This document shows, piece after piece, positions 16,747-27,260 of a stretch of DNA of 32,040 nt (the first letter of the stretch is position 1; every line of letters starts with the position of its first letter). The stretch is from Peptoniphilus sp. BV3C26 (GTDB taxonomy: Bacteria > Bacillota > Clostridia > Tissierellales > Peptoniphilaceae). The DNA lies in NCBI RefSeq assembly GCF_000478985.1, contig NZ_AWXB01000004.1:1-32040 (forward strand), given 5' to 3'. The position numbers and the translations under genes were made by a program. The notes beneath the pieces are model-generated. The model searched no databases, was not told the origin of the DNA, and saw nothing but the letters and a program-made list of their open reading frames with translations.

Positions 16747-17420
16747 TAGAAACTGAAGGGATTGTATTAAATGAGCTGAAAATAAAAGAAAGCTCGAAGA
16801 TTTTAAAAGTATATTCCAGGCAACTGGGACTTATTTCCATTTACGCAAAAGGTGCTTTAAGAAAATCTTCTCCTTTTACAGCTTCATCTCAAATATTTTC
16901 TCACAACAGTTACAGACTAAAAAAGCAAGGAAATTTTTTCTATATACAAAAGGCAACAATCATTAGCTTAAATTATGATTTAAGAAAAGATTATGAATCT
17001 TTTATTTATGGGTCAATGATTGTTGAGCTTTACGAAAAAAGTAATTTTGAATCTGAAATAAATAAAAAAACTTTTGATTTACTTGCAAAATATTTAAAAG
17101 TTTTGCCGGACAGTAAAAATAAAAAGGCAATCACAACAGCTTTTTTTCTTAAATACATTAGCTTCATGGGCTTTCGTCCATCTATGGTGGGAAATTATTT
17201 TTCCATTGAAAATGGGGGAATGGTTAATGAAAGTGATGTAAGTTTGGATTCATATTTACTTAAGGAAGAACAAAAAGATTATTTAAAATTTTTATTATAC
17301 AGCGATCTTAGCGGGGAATACGAAAAAAATTTATCAGATGACTTTTTGTTTGAAATTGTACTAAAATATATAAAGTATAATCTTGAGATAAAAGATTTTA
17401 ATTCATTGAAATTGTTATAA
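16743..17420 (+). CDS. recO: DNA repair protein RecO
   Basis: A 225-residue member of the RecFOR pathway that helps load RecA at single-stranded gaps. The N-terminal OB fold starts IETEGIVLNELKIKESSKILKVYSRQLGLISIYAKGALR, interrupted here only for length, and matches RecO_N. The C-terminal helical part contains KYISFMGFRPSM. The protein has no cysteine at all, so the four-Cys zinc finger of many RecO proteins is absent. It is slightly shorter than the common 240-255 residues. The start overlaps era by ATGA. Its position between era and glyQ is the standard Bacillota order, which supports the call. Confidence 0.9.
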   Translation: MIETEGIVLNELKIKESSKILKVYSRQLGLISIYAKGALRKSSPFTASSQIFSHNSYRLKKQGNFFYIQKATIISLNYDLRKDYESFIYGSMIVELYEKSNFESEINKKTFDLLAKYLKVLPDSKNKKAITTAFFLKYISFMGFRPSMVGNYFSIENGGMVNESDVSLDSYLLKEEQKDYLKFLLYSDLSGEYEKNLSDDFLFEIVLKYIKYNLEIKDFNSLKLL

Positions 17421-17434
17421 AAGAGGGGGAGTAA

Positions 17435-18322
17435 ATGTTATACTTTCAAGATTTAATTAAAAAATTACAAAATTATTGGATGGAAAGAGGAGCGGTTATT
17501 ATGGAGGCCTACGACACTGAAAAAGGTGCAGGCACTATGAATCCATATACCTTTTTAAAGGCCCTTGGACCGGAACCATGGAGAGTTGTTTATGTAGAGC
17601 CTTCAAGAAGACCTGCAGATGGAAGATATGGAGAAAATCCAAATAGACTTTATCAACATCACCAACTTCAAGTTATTTTAAAACCATCTCCTGAAAATGT
17701 TCAAGAACTTTATTTAGGAAGCCTTGAAGCAATAGGAATAGATACAAAAATTCATGACATAAGGTTTGTTGAAGACAACTGGGAATCTCCTACAGTAGGA
17801 GCGTGGGGCCTCGGTTGGGAAGTTTGGCTTGATGGAATGGAAGTTACTCAATTTACTTATTTTCAACAAGTAGGTGGAGTTCCCTGTCAATTGGAATCAG
17901 CTGAATTAACTTATGGCCTTGAAAGAATAGCCATGTATCTACAAAATGTGGAAACTGTTTATGACATTATGTGGAATGAAAAAATATCTTATGGAGATAT
18001 TTTTAAAATAAATGAATTTGAACAATCAAAATACAGTTTTGAAGTGGCAGATGTAGAAATGTTAAAATCACTTTTTGACATTTATGAAAAAGAAAGTTTA
18101 AGAGTTATTGATCTTGGATTAGTTTTGCCTGCCTATGACTATGTATTAAAATGTTCCCATGCATTTAATTTACTTGATGCAAGAGGTGCCGTATCTGTAT
18201 CTCAAAGGGCTTCATATATTTCAAGGGTTAGAAACTTGGCATCAAAAGTTGCAAGAGGATATTTAAAACAAAGAGAAGATATGGGATATCCTTTAAAGGA
18301 CAGCTTAAAGGAGGAATTTTAG
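17435..18322 (+). CDS. glyQ: Glycyl-tRNA synthetase alpha subunit
   Basis: A 295-residue catalytic subunit of the bacterial alpha2beta2 glycyl-tRNA synthetase, which charges tRNA-Gly. It starts [15 protein letters not shown] and contains the class II core, for example [19 protein letters not shown] and [19 protein letters not shown]. An AGAGGGGG ribosome site precedes the ATG. The stop shares one base with the glyS GTG start. There is no room for a T-box leader in the 14-base gap after recO, so any glycine control must act further upstream. Confidence 0.97.
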   Translation: MLYFQDLIKKLQNYWMERGAVIMEAYDTEKGAGTMNPYTFLKALGPEPWRVVYVEPSRRPADGRYGENPNRLYQHHQLQVILKPSPENVQELYLGSLEAIGIDTKIHDIRFVEDNWESPTVGAWGLGWEVWLDGMEVTQFTYFQQVGGVPCQLESAELTYGLERIAMYLQNVETVYDIMWNEKISYGDIFKINEFEQSKYSFEVADVEMLKSLFDIYEKESLRVIDLGLVLPAYDYVLKCSHAFNLLDARGAVSVSQRASYISRVRNLASKVARGYLKQREDMGYPLKDSLKEEF

Positions 18323-20388
18323 TGAGATATTTACTTGAAATCGGAGTTGAAGAATTACCTGCAAGGTACGTTAAAATGGCACTTAGCCAATTAAAAGAAA
18401 AAGCTGAAAAACTTCTTAAAGAAAATTTAATAGGATTTAGTTCAACTGAGGTTTATGCAAGCCCAAGAAGACTTACTCTTTTTATAAATGATATAGATAA
18501 TAATCAAGAAGATATTGAAGAGTGGGTTAAAGGACCTTCTAAAAAAATATGTTTTGATGAAGAAAATAAGCCAAGTAAACCCCTAAAAGGTTTTATGAAA
18601 TCACAAGGATTAAGCCTTGATGATATAGAATTTAGAGATCTTAAAGGAACTGAATACGCCTATGGTTTTATCCATAAAAAAGGTCTTTTAACAAAAGATT
18701 TATTTAAAACAGAAATAGCTAATTTAATTAAATCTATAAATTTCCCTAAAAACATGAGGTGGGGCGGAAAAAACATAAGATTTGCAAGACCTATAAGATG
18801 GATTGTTTCCATGGCCGATTCTGAAGTTTGGGGCTTTGATTTTGAAGGCATTAAAGTTTCAAATGTAACAAGAGGACACAGATTTTTGGGCTCAGACAAT
18901 ATCCTTATAGATCATGTCAACAATTATGAAAAACTTTTAAAAGAAAACTATGTTATTTTAAATCAAGAAGAAAGAAAAGAAATAATTAAATATGGCTCCA
19001 AAAAGAAGGCAAAATCTTTAGGCGGAGAAATTTATGAAGATGAAGACCTTTTAGAAGAACTTACTTTCATAAACGAATATCCAACTCCTATTGTAGGAAA
19101 TGTCAAAGAAGAATATCTATCTCTTCCTAAGGCGGTAATAACAACTCCTATGAGAGACCATTTAAGATTTATTCCTATATATGCTGAAGATGGAGAATTG
19201 CTTCCATATTTTATAACAATTAGAAACGGCACATCAGATCATGAAGAAATTGTAGCAAGAGGAAATGAAAAAGTCTTAGGAGCAAGACTTGAAGATGCAA
19301 AGTTTTTCTACAAGGAAGACATCTCAAAACCTCTTGAAGATTATGTGGATGCTTTACATGGTTTGATTTTTCAAGATAAACTTGGAACAATGTATGAAAA
19401 GTCTCAAAGAATAAAAAAACTAAGCGGTCAAATAGGAGAATACCTTAAAGTAGCTGATGAAACAATAGATGCTCTTGATAGGGCTTCGATACTTGCAAAG
19501 GCTGACTTAACAACTCATATGGTTACTGAATTTACTGAACTTCAAGGACTTATGGGAAGTATTTATGCAGAGCTTTCAGGGGAAGAAAAAATTGTTTCAA
19601 AAGCAATTTACGAACATTATTTACCAAGATTTGCAGGAGATGAATTGCCAAAATCAACAACAGGTTCAATTCTTGCAATTGCAGATAAAATTGATACCAT
19701 AGTGGGACTTTTTGCCATAGGTCTTGTGCCAACAGGTTCTCAAGATCCCTTTGCCTTAAGAAGACTTGCTATAGGTGTAATTAATATTATTCTTGAAAAA
19801 AATTGGGATGTAAATTTAGAAGAAATTACTGATTATGCACTTTATAATTATGTTCAAGAAAACAACTTAACCTTTGATTATGAAAAAGTAAAGGAACAAA
19901 TCATAGAATTTTTCAAGGGAAGACTTAAAAACATACTTGAAGAAAGAAACATAAGATACGACATAATTGATGCTGTTATAGATGATTCAAAATCAATTGT
20001 AGATGTAAGTATAAAAGCTGATAAACTTCAAGAATACTTTAAAGAAGATAAAGGGGAATTAGTTGACGCTATAAAGAGAATTCATAATTTAGCAAAAAAA
20101 TATACTGAGGGAACATTTGATGGTGCTCTTTTAAAAGAAGAACAAGAAAAGGAATTTTTCTCAGCCTATGAAAATATAAAAGATTCCTTTAATGACTCAA
20201 TAGCAACAAAGAAATACACTGAAGCTTTAGATATTTTTAAAACTATTGTAAAAGAAGTAAACAACTATTTTGACAATATTATGGTTCTTACAGAGGACGA
20301 AGAACTTAAAAATAATAGATTGGCAATGCTTAAAGAAATTGACAATTCACTGAAAGAAGTTTTAAATATTGAAAAAATAACGGAATGA
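18322..20388 (+). CDS. glyS: Glycyl-tRNA synthetase beta subunit
   Basis: A 688-residue partner of GlyQ, required for tRNA-Gly binding. It begins (GTG) RYLLEIGVEELPARYV, the family signature, and contains VYASPRRLTL, GRKLEDA-like GARLEDAKFFYKED, and DPFALRRLAIG. The C-terminal third resembles the anticodon-binding DALR-type region. The GTG start is supported by AAAGGAGG at 18308-18315 and by one-base overlap with glyQ. Length is normal. Confidence 0.97.
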   Translation: MRYLLEIGVEELPARYVKMALSQLKEKAEKLLKENLIGFSSTEVYASPRRLTLFINDIDNNQEDIEEWVKGPSKKICFDEENKPSKPLKGFMKSQGLSLDDIEFRDLKGTEYAYGFIHKKGLLTKDLFKTEIANLIKSINFPKNMRWGGKNIRFARPIRWIVSMADSEVWGFDFEGIKVSNVTRGHRFLGSDNILIDHVNNYEKLLKENYVILNQEERKEIIKYGSKKKAKSLGGEIYEDEDLLEELTFINEYPTPIVGNVKEEYLSLPKAVITTPMRDHLRFIPIYAEDGELLPYFITIRNGTSDHEEIVARGNEKVLGARLEDAKFFYKEDISKPLEDYVDALHGLIFQDKLGTMYEKSQRIKKLSGQIGEYLKVADETIDALDRASILAKADLTTHMVTEFTELQGLMGSIYAELSGEEKIVSKAIYEHYLPRFAGDELPKSTTGSILAIADKIDTIVGLFAIGLVPTGSQDPFALRRLAIGVINIILEKNWDVNLEEITDYALYNYVQENNLTFDYEKVKEQIIEFFKGRLKNILEERNIRYDIIDAVIDDSKSIVDVSIKADKLQEYFKEDKGELVDAIKRIHNLAKKYTEGTFDGALLKEEQEKEFFSAYENIKDSFNDSIATKKYTEALDIFKTIVKEVNNYFDNIMVLTEDEELKNNRLAMLKEIDNSLKEVLNIEKITE

Positions 20389-20397
20389 TGGTGAAAA

Positions 20398-21015
20398 ATG
20401 GAATTATCCAAAAGACAGGTAAAAATTGTAGATATAGTTAAAAAATCTCAGCCTATAACAGGCGATGAAATTGCCGATACATTAAAATTATCAAGAGCAA
20501 CTATAAGACCTGATTTGGCAGTTTTAACAATGATTGATATTTTAGGAGCAAGACCTAAGTATGGCTATTTTTATAAGGGCATGGTGGAGCTAAAATCATT
20601 TAGTGATAGAGTTAGAAATAATCTTGTTGAAGACTATATGAGCGTTCCCTATGCTGTTGAAACCGGGACTAGTATTTATGATTCAATAGTTGAAATGTTT
20701 ATAAATAATATAGGAACTTTATTTATTGTTGAAAATTCTTATATAAAGGGAGTGGTTTCAAGAAAAGATTTAATCAGAGCAAGTCTTGGAAATATGGAAC
20801 TTACTAAAACTCCTATAGATATTATTATGACGAGAATGCCCAACATAATAACAATAGATCCTAAAATGAATGTTTATGAAGCCGCAAGAGAACTTTTTGT
20901 TCACGAGTTTGACGGCATGCCTGTAGTCGATGAAGATGGAAAAGTTCTTGGCAGGTGGACAAAGACAAATATATTGGATTTATTTGTAGAATTTGGACAA
21001 ATGGAGGAAAAGTAA
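20398..21015 (+). CDS. ccpN: CcpN-like transcriptional regulator (HTH plus two CBS domains)
   Basis: A 205-residue regulator. An N-terminal winged HTH (residues about 1-60) contains GDEIADTLKLSRATIRPDLAVL, shown here in part, followed by two CBS domains (about 75-130 and 140-200) that sense adenine nucleotides. In Bacillus subtilis CcpN represses gluconeogenic genes when glucose is present. There it is encoded next to the PPDK regulator gene yqfL, as here. It follows glyS by nine bases and its stop shares one base with the next start. The orthology call rests on domain layout plus position; target genes in this organism are not visible. Confidence 0.88.
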   Translation: MELSKRQVKIVDIVKKSQPITGDEIADTLKLSRATIRPDLAVLTMIDILGARPKYGYFYKGMVELKSFSDRVRNNLVEDYMSVPYAVETGTSIYDSIVEMFINNIGTLFIVENSYIKGVVSRKDLIRASLGNMELTKTPIDIIMTRMPNIITIDPKMNVYEAARELFVHEFDGMPVVDEDGKVLGRWTKTNILDLFVEFGQMEEK

Positions 21016-21830
21016 TGGATAATTTTTTAAATATATTTGTTATTTCTGATTCTGTAGGAGAAACAGGAGAATTAATAGCAAAAGCCGCAGTAAAACAATT
21101 TGAATCATCAAACTTTAGGATAAAGAGATTTCCCTACCATAACAGCGTTGAACAAATAGGACCGATTTTAGATTTAGCTGCAAAATATGAAAAATCTATT
21201 ATTTTTTACACAAATGTTGTAGATGAAACAAGAACTTTTATAAAAAATAGAGCTAAAGAATTAAATTTACACATTGTAGATGTAATGGGTCAGCCTATGG
21301 CTGAAATAGAAAAAATTTTCGGCTATCCTCCATTGCGTGAACCAGGATTAATAAGACGACTTGATGAAAATTATTTTAAGAAAGTTGAAGCAATTGAATT
21401 TGCAGTAAAATATGATGACGGAAAAGATCCCAGAGGAGCAAGAAAAGCTGATATTTGTCTTGTAGGAATTTCCAGAACATCAAAAACTCCTCTTTCCATG
21501 TATCTTGCAAATAAATTTTATAAAGTTGCAAATATACCTCTTGTGCCGGAAGTAGGAGTTCCTAAAGAAGTTTTTGAAAAAGATGTAGATAGGGTAATAG
21601 GACTTATATGCAGACCAGAAAAACTTATAACAATAAGAGAAGAAAGATTAAAGTCTTTGGGTCTTTCATCAGGAGCAAGATATGCAAATTTTGATAGAAT
21701 CAGAGAAGAACTTGAGTATTCAAAAAAAATAATGGAAGAAATAGGCTGTATAGTTATAGATGTAACTGACAAGGCTATTGAAGAAACTGCAGAAATAATT
21801 CTTGAACACATTAAGAGAAAGGGTCTTTAA
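21015..21830 (+). CDS. Pyruvate, phosphate dikinase regulatory protein (DUF299 kinase/pyrophosphorylase)
   Basis: A 271-residue bifunctional enzyme of the PEP synthase/PPDK regulator family, which switches pyruvate phosphate dikinase by ADP-dependent phosphorylation and Pi-dependent dephosphorylation of a threonine. Family motifs are VISDSVGETGE at the N-terminus, ADICLVGISRTSKTPLSMYLA containing the P-loop-like GxSRTSKT, and IGLICRPEKL. The ATG at 21015 is chosen because GGAGG lies seven bases upstream and it gives the canonical N-terminus; the frame is open 20 codons earlier without a ribosome site. The target ppdK is not in the window. Pyruvate kinase at 3880-5633 acts on the same PEP/pyruvate node. 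Confidence 0.93.
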   Translation: MDNFLNIFVISDSVGETGELIAKAAVKQFESSNFRIKRFPYHNSVEQIGPILDLAAKYEKSIIFYTNVVDETRTFIKNRAKELNLHIVDVMGQPMAEIEKIFGYPPLREPGLIRRLDENYFKKVEAIEFAVKYDDGKDPRGARKADICLVGISRTSKTPLSMYLANKFYKVANIPLVPEVGVPKEVFEKDVDRVIGLICRPEKLITIREERLKSLGLSSGARYANFDRIREELEYSKKIMEEIGCIVIDVTDKAIEETAEIILEHIKRKGL

Positions 21831-22858
21831 TGAATTTAAGAGAAAAAAGAGAAGAACTTGAGCATTTAATTTTAAAACCTTATGCCTCCTTTGCCGACAG
21901 GACAAAAAGGAAAAAAGAAGAAGAAAAGGATTTAATAAGAACTGAATATCAAAGAGATAGAGATAGAATCATTCATTCAAAATCTTTCAGAAGGCTAAAA
22001 CATAAAACTCAAGTTTTTATATCTCCAGGAAAAGATCATTTTAGAACAAGATTAACTCACACCCTCGAAGTTGCTCAAATTGGAAGAACAATAGCAAGAG
22101 CTTTGGAACTTAATGAAGATTTAGTAGAAGCGACAGCACTTGGCCATGACTTAGGCCACACACCCTTCGGTCATAGTGGAGAGGCAGTCCTTAATAAACT
22201 TCATCCCAATGGATTTAGACACAATGAACAAAGTTTAAGAGTAGTAGAGCTTCTTGAAAATAAAATAGATAGAGTAGGATTAAATCTTACAGAAGAAGTT
22301 AAGGACGGAATTTTAAATCACAGTGGAAGTAATTTAGCTTCAAGTCTTGAAGGACAAATTATTAAATATGCAGACAGAATTGCTTATATAAATCATGACA
22401 TAGACGATGCTATAAGAGCAGGAATTTTATCCAATGAAGATCTGCCTAAAGAATTAATAGAAATTTTGGGAGACACTCACTCAAAAAGAATAAACTCCAT
22501 GATAACAGCCATTATTAGAAAAAGTTATGGCAAAGCTCTTATAGAAATGGATAGAGATTACTATGAAGCAACAATGAAACTAAGACAATTTATGTTTAAT
22601 AGGGTCTATTTAGATAAAATTGTAAAAGCAGAAGATGAAAAAGTTAATAGACTTTTGGAAAATTTATATCGTTTTTATAAAAAAGATTTAAATAGAATTC
22701 CTAAAGAACATTTAAAAATCTATGAAAATATAGATCATACAGACGATGATATAGTAACTGATTATATAGCAGGAATGACAGATACTTATGCTATAAATGT
22801 ATTTGCAGAAATATATATTCCTAAGGGATGGGATAATCGTGAGCTTAATAATAAATGA
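21830..22858 (+). CDS. dGTPase-like HD-domain phosphohydrolase
   Basis: A 342-residue HD-superfamily protein annotated in relatives as deoxyguanosinetriphosphate triphosphohydrolase-like. The metal-binding HD core is clear: FRTRLTHTLEVAQ followed by LGHDLGHTPFGHSGE. An upstream RIIHSKSFRRLKHKTQVF block is diagnostic. It is shorter than E. coli Dgt and fits the type 2 dGTPase subgroup. It would hydrolyse dNTPs to deoxynucleosides and triphosphate; substrate is inferred. It overlaps the PPDK regulator stop by one base and the dnaG start by 20 bases. In Bacillus this slot between yqfL and dnaG lacks dgt; many clostridia have it. Confidence 0.92.
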   Translation: MNLREKREELEHLILKPYASFADRTKRKKEEEKDLIRTEYQRDRDRIIHSKSFRRLKHKTQVFISPGKDHFRTRLTHTLEVAQIGRTIARALELNEDLVEATALGHDLGHTPFGHSGEAVLNKLHPNGFRHNEQSLRVVELLENKIDRVGLNLTEEVKDGILNHSGSNLASSLEGQIIKYADRIAYINHDIDDAIRAGILSNEDLPKELIEILGDTHSKRINSMITAIIRKSYGKALIEMDRDYYEATMKLRQFMFNRVYLDKIVKAEDEKVNRLLENLYRFYKKDLNRIPKEHLKIYENIDHTDDDIVTDYIAGMTDTYAINVFAEIYIPKGWDNRELNNK

Positions 22859-24629
22859 TGACGTTCTTGATGAAATAAGATCAAGAGCGGATATTGTAGA
22901 TTTAATTTCTGAATATGTCAACTTAAAAAAAAGGGGCGCAAACTATATGGGATTGTGCCCTTTTCATGGTGAAAAAACCCCATCTTTTTCAGTGAGCCCC
23001 TCAAAACAAATTTTTCACTGCTTTGGTTGCCATGCAGGTGGAGATGTCATTACTTTTGTAATGAAAAGAGAAAACATGAATTTTAGAGAAGCCTGTATTT
23101 TTCTTGCAGATAAGTATGGTATTGAACTTGCAGAATCAAAACAAAACGTAAACTACAAAGAAGAAACTAATAAAAGAGAAAGATGCTATGAGGCAAATAA
23201 GCTTGCTGCCCTTTATTTTATGAATAAGCTAAAACAAAATAAAGAAGCTCTTTCATATTTGGAAAAAAGGGACATTCAAGAAAAAACAATAAACACATTT
23301 GGTTTAGGCTATGCAGATGACTCTTGGGACGGTTTAAAAAACTTTTTAAAATCAAAAGGCTTTACCGAAGAAGAACTTACAGACTACAACTTAATAAGTA
23401 AGTCGGATAAGGGTAGATATTATGATAGATTTAGAAATAGAATAATGTTTCCTATAATTGATACAAAAAAAAGAGTCTTAGGATTTGGCGGAAGAGTAAT
23501 GGATAAATCAGAACCTAAATACCTAAACTCAAGAGATACAATAGTTTTTCACAAGGGGAAAAATCTCTACAACTTAAATTTAGTTTCACAAAATAGCGAA
23601 AGAAAAAGAATTTTACTTGTTGAGGGCTATATGGATGTTATTTCTCTTTACAAAAGTGGTATAAATTATAGTGTAGCAAGTCTTGGTACTGCTCTTACAA
23701 GTGACCAGGCGAAAATAATTAAAAGATACGGACAAGAAGTTTTAATTTGTTATGATGGAGATGCAGCAGGAATAAAGGCAACTCAAAGAGCAATTGAAAT
23801 TTTAAGATCCGAAGATATAGCGCCTAAAATTGTAAGCTTGCCAAACAATTTAGACCCTGACGAGTATATTAAAAAGTATGGAAAAATAAATTTTGAACTT
23901 TGCTTAAAAGAAGCCAAGAATTTTATGGATTATAAAATCGAAAATATAAAAGCAAATTTTGATTTAAATTCATCCCTTGGAAAAAGTAATTTTACAACAG
24001 AAGTGGCAAAACTTATTTCAAGTCTTAAAAATCCCATAGAAAGGGACGTCTACATTACAAAGATTTCTTCAGAGTATAAAATTACAAGACAGGCCATAAT
24101 GAATTATATTTCTCTTTATTCTAAAAATTATGGAGAAAGCAAAAAAAATAAGTTAAGAAGCTTTAAAACTGAAAAAAAATTTATAAAGCCTAAAAGGATA
24201 TTTTCAGGGAAAAATCAAAGAGAGCTTCTACTTATAAAATACGCCCTCTATAGTAGCGACTTATATTATAATTTAAAGGCAAAATTGGATCTTGAAGATT
24301 TTGAAGATCCCGATGCAAAAAGGGTTTTTGAAAATTTAGATGACTTGTACGAAAAAAAAGTAAATGATAAAATAGAATACTTGTTGGAGAAAAAGTATAT
24401 TTCTGAAAGTTTCAAAAGACAACTTGATGAAGTGATGATTGATACTTATAATGCAGATGCAATTATAAAAGATTTAGTAAAAGCAATTAAAATCAATAAA
24501 ATAGAGCAAAAAAGAGATGAAATTTTGAATAAAATCAAAAATTTTGACCCCAAGGGTCCTTCTCTTGAAGATTTATCAAAGAAACTTACAGAGCTTAATA
24601 ATAAACTAAAGGGAGGCTTATATGACTGA
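22839..24629 (+). CDS. dnaG: DNA primase
   Basis: A 596-residue primase that makes RNA primers for replication. The N-terminal CHC2 zinc finger contains [15 protein letters not shown] and [10 protein letters not shown]. The TOPRIM catalytic centre shows [11 protein letters not shown] and [13 protein letters not shown]-terminal DnaB-binding region follows. I choose the GTG at 22839, preceded by AAGGGA, because it gives [20 protein letters not shown], the usual N-terminus; the frame remains open to an ATG at 22797 but that adds unconserved residues deep inside dgt. The 3' end overlaps sigA by eight bases. Confidence 0.96.
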   Translation: MSLIINDDVLDEIRSRADIVDLISEYVNLKKRGANYMGLCPFHGEKTPSFSVSPSKQIFHCFGCHAGGDVITFVMKRENMNFREACIFLADKYGIELAESKQNVNYKEETNKRERCYEANKLAALYFMNKLKQNKEALSYLEKRDIQEKTINTFGLGYADDSWDGLKNFLKSKGFTEEELTDYNLISKSDKGRYYDRFRNRIMFPIIDTKKRVLGFGGRVMDKSEPKYLNSRDTIVFHKGKNLYNLNLVSQNSERKRILLVEGYMDVISLYKSGINYSVASLGTALTSDQAKIIKRYGQEVLICYDGDAAGIKATQRAIEILRSEDIAPKIVSLPNNLDPDEYIKKYGKINFELCLKEAKNFMDYKIENIKANFDLNSSLGKSNFTTEVAKLISSLKNPIERDVYITKISSEYKITRQAIMNYISLYSKNYGESKKNKLRSFKTEKKFIKPKRIFSGKNQRELLLIKYALYSSDLYYNLKAKLDLEDFEDPDAKRVFENLDDLYEKKVNDKIEYLLEKKYISESFKRQLDEVMIDTYNADAIIKDLVKAIKINKIEQKRDEILNKIKNFDPKGPSLEDLSKKLTELNNKLKGGLYD

Positions 24630-25713
24630 TAAGATTGAATATGATGATATTCCCGAATCAAAAGAATCAATAATAGATACACTTATGCAAAGTGGTAAAA
24701 AAAAGGGCAACCTCACTTATGATGAAATAATAGATGCTCTTGATGAAGTTCAAATGGATAGTGATGAAATAGATAACATTTATAAAAACTTTGAAGAATC
24801 TGGGATTGAACTTTTAGATGATGATAAACCTGAAAACGAAGATGAAAAGAAAGATGAAAAGGAAATTTCTGTTCCCAAGGGCATAAGTGTAGATGACCCA
24901 GTAAGAATGTACTTAAAAGAAATTGGGAAGATTCCCCTTTTAACAGCAGATGAAGAAGTGTCCATAGCAAAGAGAATGGAAGAGGGAGAATTTCTTGCAA
25001 AAAAAGAACTGGCAGAAGCAAACTTACGTCTTGTAGTTTCCATAGCAAAAAGATATGTAGGTAGAGGAATGTCTTTTCTTGATTTAATTCAAGAAGGAAA
25101 TTTAGGACTTATGAAAGCAGTTGAAAAGTTTGATTATACAAAGGGATTTAAATTTTCAACTTATGCAACTTGGTGGATAAGACAAGCCATAACAAGAGCC
25201 ATAGCAGACCAAGCAAGAACAATAAGAATACCAGTACACATGGTAGAAACAATAAATAAACTTGTAAGAGTACAAAGACAACTTGTTCAAGAGCTAGGAA
25301 GAGATCCCCAACCAGAAGAAATAGCAAAAGAAATGAATATAGAAGTTGAAAAAGTAAGAGAGATACAAAAAATCGCTCAAGAACCAGTTTCTCTTGAAAC
25401 CCCCATAGGAGAAGAAGAAGACTCACATCTTGGAGATTTTATACCTGATGAAGAAATTCAATCTCCATCAGACGCAGCAACATTTCAACTTTTAAAAGAA
25501 CAATTAGGATCAGTTCTTGAAACTTTAACAGACAGAGAGAAAAAAGTCTTGACCCTTCGTTTCGGTTTAAATGATGGAAGAAGCAGAACTCTTGAAGAAG
25601 TTGGAAAAGAATTTGATGTAACAAGAGAAAGAATAAGACAAATAGAAGCAAAAGCATTAAGAAAATTAAGACACCCAAGCAGAAGCAGAAAATTAAAGGA
25701 TTATTTAGAATGA
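24622..25713 (+). CDS. sigA: Housekeeping RNA polymerase sigma factor
   Basis: A 363-residue primary sigma factor (SigA/RpoD). An acidic N-terminal region 1.1 (about residues 1-85) is followed by region 1.2 ([17 protein letters not shown]), region 2 ([31 protein letters not shown], cited in part, and the RpoD box [15 protein letters not shown]), region 3 ([11 protein letters not shown]) and region 4 with the HTH ending [24 protein letters not shown] ribosome site lies five bases before the ATG. It overlaps dnaG by eight bases and trmK by four. This is the classical dnaG-sigA operon pair. Confidence 0.97.
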   Translation: MTDKIEYDDIPESKESIIDTLMQSGKKKGNLTYDEIIDALDEVQMDSDEIDNIYKNFEESGIELLDDDKPENEDEKKDEKEISVPKGISVDDPVRMYLKEIGKIPLLTADEEVSIAKRMEEGEFLAKKELAEANLRLVVSIAKRYVGRGMSFLDLIQEGNLGLMKAVEKFDYTKGFKFSTYATWWIRQAITRAIADQARTIRIPVHMVETINKLVRVQRQLVQELGRDPQPEEIAKEMNIEVEKVREIQKIAQEPVSLETPIGEEEDSHLGDFIPDEEIQSPSDAATFQLLKEQLGSVLETLTDREKKVLTLRFGLNDGRSRTLEEVGKEFDVTRERIRQIEAKALRKLRHPSRSRKLKDYLE

Positions 25714-26402
25714 TATCAAAAAGACTTTTGAGCCTTGCAAAATATGTAGAAGGCGAAAATATTGCAGATATAGGCACAGATCATGGATTTGTGCCTGTTT
25801 TTTTAAGAGAGAATACAAAAATAAAAAAAATAATAGCAACAGATATTTCAAAAGCATCCTTGGAGAAATCTATAGAGCTGGCAAAAATTAAAAATATAAA
25901 GAACATAGATTTTAGAGTGGGCGATGGAATAAAAATCCTAGAAAAAGATGAAGTAAACACTATTATAATTGCAGGCATGGGAGGAATTTTAATTTCAAAA
26001 ATATTGGAAGAATCCTCTGAAATTGCAAAAAATGTAAGACTTATTCTTCAACCTATGCAAGCAAGCGAAGAACTTAGAACCTATCTTTGCGAAAGAGGCT
26101 TTGAAATAATTGATGAAGAAGTAATATTTGAAGATAAAAGATACTTTGAAATAATAGTAGCAAAATATGACGGAAAAATTAGAAAATTAAAAAAATATGA
26201 AAATCTCTTGCCCTTAAAAGCCCTAGAAAAAAATAAGGAAGAAGCCATAAACTTTGTAAAATTTAAAATAGAAAAAAACCTTCAAATTATGGAAAATTTA
26301 AAAGGTAACACAAAAAAACCCTTAATAAGATACATGGAGCTTAAGGGAGAAAATAATTATTTTAAGGAGGTTATAAATGGCAAAAGTAAAAGAAATAATT
26401 GA
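25710..26402 (+). CDS. trmK: tRNA (adenine(22)-N1)-methyltransferase
   Basis: A 230-residue SAM-dependent methyltransferase that modifies A22 of bacterial tRNAs. The SAM-binding motif I is [13 protein letters not shown], followed by [12 protein letters not shown] and the family-specific [15 protein letters not shown] and LILQPMQ. The ATG overlaps the sigA stop (ATGA). The gene runs 26 bases into the next one. Position after sigA and before the Nif3-like gene matches Bacillus yqfN (trmK). Confidence 0.95.
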   Translation: MISKRLLSLAKYVEGENIADIGTDHGFVPVFLRENTKIKKIIATDISKASLEKSIELAKIKNIKNIDFRVGDGIKILEKDEVNTIIIAGMGGILISKILEESSEIAKNVRLILQPMQASEELRTYLCERGFEIIDEEVIFEDKRYFEIIVAKYDGKIRKLKKYENLLPLKALEKNKEEAINFVKFKIEKNLQIMENLKGNTKKPLIRYMELKGENNYFKEVINGKSKRNN

Positions 26403-27126
26403 GTTTATAAAAAGTATTGCACCAGAATATATGCAAGAAGATTGGGACAATTCTGGAAGTCAATTATATTTTGATCAAGATACCCCAGGAGTCATGCTTA
26501 CACTTGACGTTACAGACAACGTAATAGACGTTACAATCAAAGAAAATTATAAATTAATACTAAGCCATCACCCCATGATATTTGGTGGCTTAAAATCCAT
26601 TGTGGAGGGTCAGTATCTTTCAGACAATATAATAAAAGCAATTTTTAATAGAATATCCATTTATTCAGCCCACACCTCTTTAGACTCAGTAAAAGGCGGA
26701 GTAAATGATGCTCTATGTGAAGAACTGAAATTAAAAATAATCGGTCCCTTGGGACAAGGTCAATCAGGCTATACAATGGGATACATTTGTCAGTATGAAA
26801 AAGCTTTATCCTTTAAAGAATTTAAAAACAGTCTAAAAAAATATAATGTAAAAATTTATGGAAGACCAAGAGAAATAAAAAAAGTTGCCATCTGCGGAGG
26901 AAGTGGCATGGATTTTTTTGAAGAAGCAAAAACCTGTGATGCCTTTATAACAGGAGATGTGAAATATCATGATGGGCAAAAAGCCTATGAAAATAACCTT
27001 ACTCTTGTGGATATGGGTCATTATACAAGCGAAAAATTTGTTTTGGAAAAATTAAAAAAATCACTTTTAAATGAATTTAAAAATTTGGAAGTGGATATAG
27101 CAGAAAGTGATTTTCAAATAAAATAA
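26377..27126 (+). CDS. Nif3-like dinuclear metal-centre protein (YqfO family, short form)
   Basis: A 249-residue NIF3/DUF34 protein. Conserved metal-site segments are SHHPMIFGGLK, SAHTSLDSVKGGVND, CGGSGMDF, GDVKYHDG and DMGHYTSEK. It lacks the ~100-residue inserted domain of Bacillus YqfO, so it is the short form. GTP cyclohydrolase-like activity has been proposed for relatives, but the function is not settled. AAGGAGG precedes the ATG. It is the last gene of the operon and is followed by a strong terminator. Confidence 0.93.
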   Translation: MAKVKEIIEFIKSIAPEYMQEDWDNSGSQLYFDQDTPGVMLTLDVTDNVIDVTIKENYKLILSHHPMIFGGLKSIVEGQYLSDNIIKAIFNRISIYSAHTSLDSVKGGVNDALCEELKLKIIGPLGQGQSGYTMGYICQYEKALSFKEFKNSLKKYNVKIYGRPREIKKVAICGGSGMDFFEEAKTCDAFITGDVKYHDGQKAYENNLTLVDMGHYTSEKFVLEKLKKSLLNEFKNLEVDIAESDFQIK

Positions 27127-27157
27127 AAAACTAAAATTGAGTAACATATAAAGTTAA

Positions 27158-27196
27158 AAAATACCGAAGATAATTTTTCTCCGGTATTTTTTTATA
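27158..27196 (+). terminator. Rho-independent terminator ending the phoH-to-nif3 operon
   Basis: Arms AAAATACCG and CGGTATTTT, with additional inner AGA/TCT pairing, followed by a T-run. It lies about 30 bases after the nif3-like stop codon. Confidence 0.88.
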
Positions 27197-27260
27197 AATT
27201 TCTATACACTTTTTATTATTTGGAAAATAAGGAAATTATTATTACTTTGTTCTTTTTATA

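Noticed and set aside
17421-17434. T-box riboswitch before glyQS
   Set aside because: Only 14 bases separate recO and glyQ and no T-box structure or AGGGTGGNACCGCG-like core is present.
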